Assembly: GCA_034432435.1 (NCBI GenBank)
Contig: DAOUBS010000225.1
Location: forward strand, 1-10,352
Source of the DNA: JANWYT01 sp034432435
GTDB taxonomy: Bacteria; Chloroflexota; Anaerolineae; Aggregatilineales; Phototrophicaceae
Direction of reading: 5' to 3'
DNA: 10,352 nucleotides
A program made the position numbers and the translations under genes. This document shows positions 5,763 to 10,352 of the stretch, piece after piece; positions within the stretch are counted from its first letter, which is position 1, and each line of letters begins with the position of its first letter. The notes beneath the pieces were generated by a model. That model was not told where the DNA came from and did no database searches. It worked only from the letters and a program-made list of their open reading frames with translations.

Positions 5763-8628
5763 GCATCGCTATCATTGCTTGCAGGCTATCCCCACCCCCC
5801 TGCGCGTGGACAGGGGCGACGCGGCGTCGATAGTCGGCCTCGGTGGCGGGGTGAGTGGCCACCAGCGCGCGCAGCCGTTCCGCGAGGGCGGCCTGCCCCT
5901 GCGCAGCGCACCACACCGCCCCCGCGAACAGCGCCAGCAGCAGCAGCGGCTCGGATTGGGTGGCTTGGGCCTCGGCCAGCGTTTGCGCCAGCGTGGCACG
6001 TGTGGTTGGGTCGTTGAGCGCCGTCTGAGCCATCGTCAGCGTTGCCAGCGCATAGGTGAGGACGCGACGGTCGCCGATTTGCTGCCCGAACGCCAGCGAC
6101 TGACGGGCGAGATCTGCCGCGAGCTGCGGGCTGCCGAGCTGCAAGTGCACATCCGCGCGGTTGTAGAGGGTCATCGCCTGCCCCAAGACAAAGCCGGCTT
6201 GCTCAGCGAGCTGCTGCGCCTCCAGCAGGTGCGGCAGCGACGCCTCCAACTCGCCGCGCAGGGCGCAGATCGTCCCTAAGCTGTTCTTGATGTGGTAGTG
6301 CGCCATGTGGTCGTTCATCTGGTGGGCGAGCGCGTCGGCCTCTTGTAAGACTTGCTGCGCGCGGTCGAGGTCGCCGATGCGGGTGTAGACCGAGCCGAGG
6401 TTGACCAGCGGCTTGATCCGCTCGGTGCGCCCCAGCCGGTGATAGAGCGCCGCGCAGCGTTCCAGCGTGGCAGTCGCAGCATTGATCTGTCCGGCGTAGA
6501 GCTGCGCGATGCCCAGCACATTGAGGGCAAACGCCAGATGCTCAGCGGGCGCGGCGCCGGCGTCCAGCGCCTGCACCGCCTCCTCGGCGTGGGCTAGCGC
6601 ATCCGGCACACGCCCCAACCGCAGCAGCACGCCGGCCTCGTGCGCCCGCAGCCGCCCGTGCAGCGCGCGCTCGTGGGGCACCTCCCACGACAGGTTCAAC
6701 TTGTCCGCGGCCATCTGGAAGAAGACCTGGCCTTCTGCGTAGAGGGCGCTGGCCTCGTAGTAGCGGTGCATCGTGTGGGTCATGCGCTCGATCAGCGTCA
6801 GGTCGCGGTCTGTCAGGGCGCGCTCCCATAAATAGCGCAGATGGTTGATCTCGGCGGTCATCCGCTTCAGCGCCAGCGGAATATCGCGCGCGGTGAACGC
6901 CCGCTCCGCCTCGGCCAGCCGCTGCAAGTAGAACGCGCTGTACTGTTCCATCAGGGCGGCGGGATCGTCTAGCTGCTGCTGAGCGTAATGCTGAACGACC
7001 GCGTGCAGACTGAAGCGTTCGCCGTGGTCGCGCACGAGCGAGCGCGCCGTCAAACTGCGCAGCATGCGCACGTCCACCTCACAGATAGCCGCCGCTGCGT
7101 CGGCGGTGAAGGGCGCGGCAAAGATCGACAGGCGCGCTAAGGCCTGCTGCCGCGGGGCGCTCAAGGCCGCCCACGAGGTGTTGAACACGGCGCGCAGGCT
7201 GGCATGGCGCGGCTCAGGGTTGCGCCAGCCGCTGCGCAGCGCGTCGAGGGTCTCGGCGATCTGCTCGGCCAATTGCGCCGCGGGCACTTGGCTGAACAGC
7301 GAGGCGGCCAGCTCCAAACCGAGCGGCAGCCCCTCCAGTAGCACGCTGATGCGGCGCACGGCCGGGTCAGCCGTTGGCAGGCTGTAGCCCTGCTGCGCGG
7401 CGATCTGCGTTAAGAGTTGGAGCGCGGGCGCATCCGGCGCGTCCACTGGCAGGCCATCCAGCGGCAGCACCCACTCCTCGCGCAGCCCCAACGCCTGCCG
7501 CGATGTGACCAACACGCGGCAGTTCGGCGCAGCGGTGAGGATCTGCGCAGCGAGATCGGCCAGGCGCGGCAGGTGCTCGGCGTTGTCCAGCAGCAGCAGC
7601 AGCTCACGCTGCGCGAGGTGGTCGAGAACTGTTTGCAGCGGCTCGGACTGCGCTTGCAGCGGCAGACCGAGCGCCTCTGCCAGTGCCGACACGAGGTAAG
7701 CGTCCGAGGCGAGCGGGGCGAGCGGCACATAGCGCACGCCGTTGATGAAGCTGCGAGCGTTCTGCGCGGCGGCCTCGCGCGCCAGCCGTGACTTGCCGCA
7801 GCCCCCAACGCCCGTGAGCGTGATGAGGCGCGGCTCTGGCTGGTGCAGCCACGCGCTGATCTGGCGCAGTTCTGCCTGACGCCCCACCAACACCGTGGAG
7901 GCGGTTGGCAGGGGGTGGGGCGCGTCCGCTTGGGCGATGCGCAGGCGGCGCTCCAGCGTGTCGGTCTCGGCGCTGGGGGGCACGCCCAATTCACGCGCCA
8001 GCGTCTGGCGCAGAGCCTGCGCGCTGCTGAGGGCGTTGCTGATGTCGCCGCGCCGCGCCAGTGTGCGCCACAACATGCGATACGGTCGCTCATCGAGCGG
8101 GTCATGGGCGATGGCGCGCGCCACGAGCTGCTCCAGCGTCGGCCAATCGCGGCGGCTGTAAGCGGACTGGATGCGCTGCTCGAGCAGGTGGGTGTAGGCT
8201 ACGCGGTACTGCTCGCGCCGGGTGAGGATCCACTGTTCTAGTGTGTCTGTGTCGTCGAACGACAAGCCTTCAAAAAAATCGCCTTGATGCAGCGCGAGCG
8301 CCTCAACGTCGCTCAGCGTGGGTGCGTTCAACAAGGCCACGTCCAGCCGCAGCGGGTAGTCCGGGTTCCACTGCACGCTCAGGCGGTTGACGATTAACGC
8401 CTCTGGCAGCAGCTTCTGCACGTTGTGCAGCGCCTGCCGCAAGTTGCCAGACGCCCGCTCTGGCGGCAGCTCACCCCACAGCAGCGCCGCCAGCGCCTCG
8501 CGCGAGTGAGGCCGCTGCTCCATCGCCAGATAAGCTACCAGCGCCAACGCTTTCTGAGAGATGAAGTCAACGATGGGGGTGTTATCGAGTTCCGCCGATG
8601 GATAGCCAAGGAGGGTCAAAGTCAGCAT
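5734..8628 (-). CDS. BTAD/NB-ARC (STAND) TPR transcriptional regulator, AfsR/SARP-like
   Basis: This is a 964-residue multidomain regulator. Residues 1-95 form an OmpR-type winged helix (starts LTLTLLGYPSAEL; recognition region around ERASGNLRQALHNVQKLL). About 105-230 is the bacterial transcriptional activation (BTAD) helical repeat domain, with GDFFEGL (116-122) and the classic GVPPSAET ending (215-222). An NB-ARC/STAND ATPase follows, with Walker A GVGGCGKSR (273-281), Walker B LLLLLDNAEHL (343-353), the VTSR sensor (374-377) and GLPLGLELAA (433-442). From about 560 to 950 there are TPR-like helical repeats (for example 700-760, 780-850). There is no C-terminal LuxR helix-turn-helix; DNA binding sits at the N-terminus. 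Such proteins are thought to be switched by ATP and a ligand or protein sensed by the TPRs. The target is not known; neighbours are glycan genes on one side and an exported LCCL protein on the other. Sequence is very GC-rich (49 of 60 bases in 6541-6600). Confidence 0.93.
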   Translation of the reverse strand: MLTLTLLGYPSAELDNTPIVDFISQKALALVAYLAMEQRPHSREALAALLWGELPPERASGNLRQALHNVQKLLPEALIVNRLSVQWNPDYPLRLDVALLNAPTLSDVEALALHQGDFFEGLSFDDTDTLEQWILTRREQYRVAYTHLLEQRIQSAYSRRDWPTLEQLVARAIAHDPLDERPYRMLWRTLARRGDISNALSSAQALRQTLARELGVPPSAETDTLERRLRIAQADAPHPLPTASTVLVGRQAELRQISAWLHQPEPRLITLTGVGGCGKSRLAREAAAQNARSFINGVRYVPLAPLASDAYLVSALAEALGLPLQAQSEPLQTVLDHLAQRELLLLLDNAEHLPRLADLAAQILTAAPNCRVLVTSRQALGLREEWVLPLDGLPVDAPDAPALQLLTQIAAQQGYSLPTADPAVRRISVLLEGLPLGLELAASLFSQVPAAQLAEQIAETLDALRSGWRNPEPRHASLRAVFNTSWAALSAPRQQALARLSIFAAPFTADAAAAICEVDVRMLRSLTARSLVRDHGERFSLHAVVQHYAQQQLDDPAALMEQYSAFYLQRLAEAERAFTARDIPLALKRMTAEINHLRYLWERALTDRDLTLIERMTHTMHRYYEASALYAEGQVFFQMAADKLNLSWEVPHERALHGRLRAHEAGVLLRLGRVPDALAHAEEAVQALDAGAAPAEHLAFALNVLGIAQLYAGQINAATATLERCAALYHRLGRTERIKPLVNLGSVYTRIGDLDRAQQVLQEADALAHQMNDHMAHYHIKNSLGTICALRGELEASLPHLLEAQQLAEQAGFVLGQAMTLYNRADVHLQLGSPQLAADLARQSLAFGQQIGDRRVLTYALATLTMAQTALNDPTTRATLAQTLAEAQATQSEPLLLLALFAGAVWCAAQGQAALAERLRALVATHPATEADYRRRVAPVHAQGGGDSLQAMIAMLSQSMQNPS

Positions 8629-8661
8629 GAGGAATAAACGATGGGTAAACGCTTTGAGTGT

Positions 8662-8670
8662 ATTGTAGCA
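8662..8670 (-). promoter_or_regulatory. extended -10 promoter for the BTAD regulator
   Basis: On the - strand the sequence reads TGCTACAAT: a TGn extension plus TACAAT, five of six matches to the -10 consensus. No convincing -35 is visible 17 bases upstream. Transcription would begin near 8655, leaving about 26 bases of leader before the ATG at 8628. No clear Shine-Dalgarno sequence lies in that leader. It lies in the 139-bp divergent region shared with the LCCL protein gene. Confidence 0.5.
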
Positions 8671-8754
8671 GAAGTCGAAAAGCTGATGCAGCAGCAGTGA
8701 TTTTATTTCGCGCTAACATTGGTTTGGGGTAAAGTGCCTCAACCCGTTCAATCT

Positions 8755-8759
8755 AGGAG
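8755..8759 (+). promoter_or_regulatory. ribosome binding site AGGAG that fixes the GTG start at 8768
   Basis: AGGAG ends 8 bases before GTG 8768, the best Shine-Dalgarno match in the window. It selects GTG 8768, which is directly followed by a signal-peptide sequence (MKKWLAVAG). Confidence 0.75.
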
Positions 8760-8767
8760 AACCCAAA

Positions 8768-10352
8768 GTGAAGAAGTGGCTAGCAGTGGCAGGATGCATC
8801 GGGGCGCTGGTGTTCGGCGTGAGCGCTCAAGAACTCAACAACACAGCCGAAAACAGCGGCGTCAACCTGCGCGTGCGCTACCCGGACGACTGGTCAGCGG
8901 AGTTCATCCCAGAGTTCGGGATCATCCTGAAAGACTTTGAAGACTGGACGCTCTCGATCGGCGTCGGTGAGGTCATCACCAGCAGCTTCACCGACGCGCC
9001 CAACGCCACGCCGACGATGCCGGCCACCGCAGCCATTCTCGAGATCGCCAAGCTGCTCGACCCCGGTTCGTACAACCTAGATGAGGTCAACCTCATCACG
9101 CTGCCCCAAGGCGAAGCCCTGCGGCTGAGCGGAACCGTGACCGAGGAAGGCCGCACCGTGCCGGTCGTGCTGCTCACGTTTAACCTGCCACCGGATGGCC
9201 GCCTCGTCGTCGCCACGCTGTTCAACGAGCAGACGCTCGACACCGTCACCCCCAGCGTCTATGCCGACTATGAGGCCATCGTCGGCACAGTTGAGGCGAT
9301 GAACGGCGGCGGTTCCGCGTCAAGCACGGGGGTCGCCATTGCGGATATGCCGCCCAACACGCTGGTGTTCCAAACGGGCGCAACCGTCACCTTCCCCGAC
9401 GGCTGGGCGATCTACAGCGAGGAGCCGTTCATCAACGACTTAGCAACCCTCTACAAAGGCGATCAGTTCACCGGCGCGCCCGCGATCATCGTCATCAACG
9501 TGTACGACAAGAACGAGTTGCCGATTGAGTTCATCGGGTCGTTCATGCTGCCGATGCTCGCGCCAATCTACACGGGGCGCGAAGATTTCGACGCCGCGCG
9601 CGACGTCGTCGAAGAGACGCTGCCCGATGGCCGCTTCTTCAACTATCTGGATGTCACCGCCGCTGAAAATTCGCTGGGCAACTTTTACGTCGTCGAGCTG
9701 GACGCTAACAGCTACATGACGTTGATCGTCACCATCCTAGATCGTGAGCCGATCACCAGCGCCGAGGTCGAAGCGATCGCTCGCAGCGCGACTGCTGGCC
9801 CGATGATGGAAGGCCTTGGCGGCCCCGCTGACCCGAACGACGTCGAACTAGTGGAGCCGTTCAGCGAGATCAACCTGCCGCTGGTGGAGATCGAATGTCA
9901 GTTAAGCGCGTTTGACCTGACGTTCGACCCGGCCACACAGCGCGCGCTCGTGGCCTGCCCCGCTAACTGCACGAGCGGCAGCGTGTGGGGCACAGACATC
10001 TACACCGCCGACAGCTCGGTGTGCCGCGCGGCGGCCCACGCCGGGGCGATCAACGCGGCGACTGGTGGGCGCGTGCTGGTGACCAGCCTGCCCGGCCAAG
10101 ACAGCTACGCCAGCACAGAGCGCAACGGCATCACCACCTCGAGCTGGGGCAGCTACCGCGCCAGCTTCAGCGTTGCGCCCGCCGATGGCGCGCCTGTCAG
10201 CGCCCCGCCGGCCAGCGCCCCGCCGGCCAGCGCCACCGCCGCCCCCAGCGTGAACGTCCGCCAGTTGGGCTTGCAGACGCAGCCCGCTACCTGTAGCCTG
10301 AGAGTTTCAACCGAACTCGTCAACGAGTCGAACATCTACGCGCTGTTCGAAT
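8768..10352 (+). CDS. exported protein with tandem PsbP/DcrB-like modules and an LCCL domain (3' end outside window)
   Basis: The frame is open for 528 codons from GTG 8768 to the window edge. It begins with a signal peptide (KK, hydrophobic 4-18, likely cleavage after VSA at 20), so the product is exported; VAGC (7-10) resembles a lipobox but is very close to the start. Two similar modules follow: one from about 32 (LRVRYPDDW, 34-42) and one from about 199 (ATVTFPDGW, 205-213), resembling PsbP/DcrB-like folds, with the family assignment uncertain. Residues about 377-469 form an LCCL domain: Cys377, CPANC (397-401), YTADSSVCRAAAHAGAI (412-428), GGRVLV (433-438), PGQDSY (442-447) and NGI (453-455), so the four expected cysteines are 377, 397, 401 and 419. 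A Pro/Ala/Ser linker (470-494) precedes a new domain containing Cys509. LCCL domains elsewhere bind lipids, carbohydrates or other extracellular ligands; here the ligand is unknown. The gene is divergent from the BTAD regulator. Confidence 0.9.
   Translation, partial: MKKWLAVAGCIGALVFGVSAQELNNTAENSGVNLRVRYPDDWSAEFIPEFGIILKDFEDWTLSIGVGEVITSSFTDAPNATPTMPATAAILEIAKLLDPGSYNLDEVNLITLPQGEALRLSGTVTEEGRTVPVVLLTFNLPPDGRLVVATLFNEQTLDTVTPSVYADYEAIVGTVEAMNGGGSASSTGVAIADMPPNTLVFQTGATVTFPDGWAIYSEEPFINDLATLYKGDQFTGAPAIIVINVYDKNELPIEFIGSFMLPMLAPIYTGREDFDAARDVVEETLPDGRFFNYLDVTAAENSLGNFYVVELDANSYMTLIVTILDREPITSAEVEAIARSATAGPMMEGLGGPADPNDVELVEPFSEINLPLVEIECQLSAFDLTFDPATQRALVACPANCTSGSVWGTDIYTADSSVCRAAAHAGAINAATGGRVLVTSLPGQDSYASTERNGITTSSWGSYRASFSVAPADGAPVSAPPASAPPASATAAPSVNVRQLGLQTQPATCSLRVSTELVNESNIYALFE
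10199..10234 (+). repeat. 15-bp direct tandem repeat encoding the Pro/Ala linker
   Basis: The unit AGCGCCCCGCCGGCC occurs twice without change (10199-10213, 10214-10228) and then for six more bases (10229-10234). It is in frame and encodes SAPPA repeats in the linker after the LCCL domain. Multiples of 15 bp can be gained or lost by slippage without breaking the frame, so linker length may vary between strains. Confidence 0.85.

Noticed and set aside
5779..6279. 166-residue open frame on the + strand opposite the regulator gene
   Set aside because: The translation is low-complexity Arg/Gln/Leu with no recognisable motif; it is the antisense of TPR coding sequence.
7410..8105. 231-residue open frame on the - strand inside the regulator gene
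   Set aside because: It is an arginine-, serine- and alanine-rich shadow of the regulator in another frame, caused by high G+C content; the regulator frame has clear domains.
5734..8628. STAND-type ATPase considered as an antiphage defence (Avs-like) protein
   Set aside because: The N-terminus is a winged helix plus BTAD, not a nuclease or other toxic effector, and no defence genes are nearby; it fits a transcription regulator.
8643..8733. Direct repeat GGGTAAA at 8643-8649 and 8727-8733 flanking the divergent region, considered as an operator pair
   Set aside because: A 7-base repeat in about 140 bases is expected by chance fairly often, and SARP-type sites usually have closely spaced heptamers.
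8714..8735. -10-like hexamers TAACAT and TAAAGT before the LCCL gene
   Set aside because: Each matches only four of six consensus bases and has no suitable -35, so I did not list a promoter for this gene.
8719..8940. 73-residue frame overlapping the start of the LCCL gene
   Set aside because: Arg/Gln-rich and without a ribosome site; the overlapping GTG 8768 frame has a strong ribosome site, a signal peptide and recognisable domains.

Overview
The window is an ordinary-looking but compact bacterial chromosomal segment, most likely from a member of the Chloroflexota (Anaerolineae-like). That assignment is an inference. It rests on the moderately to strongly GC-rich coding sequence, the frequent GTG starts, and a giant winged-helix/BTAD/NB-ARC/TPR regulator of a kind that is abundant in that phylum. 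I saw no tRNA, rRNA, transposase, integrase or CRISPR array.

Positions 1-5762 are a surface-glycan (exopolysaccharide, O-antigen-like or glycolipid) biosynthesis block. On the + strand come an FkbM-type methyltransferase (102-794), a GT-A glycosyltransferase of the HlpA-like group (804-1736) and a class I SAM methyltransferase (1733-2476, GTG start, 4-bp overlap). These three look like one translationally coupled unit that may continue from a gene upstream of the window. A GT4 glycosyltransferase (2409-3623) lies inverted on the - strand, and its end overlaps the methyltransferase end by 68 bp. It is divergent from a + strand pair, a GT2 glycosyltransferase (3682-4581) and a second GT4 glycosyltransferase (4590-5762). 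Together these enzymes would add several sugars to a lipid-linked or growing glycan and methylate it. The exact glycan cannot be read from the sequence.

Positions 5734-8628 (- strand) encode a 964-residue transcriptional regulator with an N-terminal OmpR-type winged helix, a BTAD domain, an NB-ARC/STAND ATPase and TPR repeats. Its 3' end overlaps the last glycosyltransferase by 29 bp. A 139-bp divergent intergenic region (8629-8767) holds a good extended -10 promoter for the regulator and a strong Shine-Dalgarno site for the next gene.

Positions 8768-10352 (+ strand) are the 5' part of a large open frame running off the window end: 528 codons, GTG start, no stop. It encodes an exported protein with a signal peptide, two similar PsbP/DcrB-like modules, an LCCL domain with all four expected cysteines, a Pro/Ala/Ser linker encoded by a short DNA tandem repeat, and the start of another domain. 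LCCL domains are best known from animal extracellular proteins, so this bacterial example is the most notable item here.

Both convergent gene pairs overlap, both promoters I can propose are extended -10 types with short leaders, and no intrinsic terminator is visible between genes. No gene-free stretch exceeds about 140 bases.
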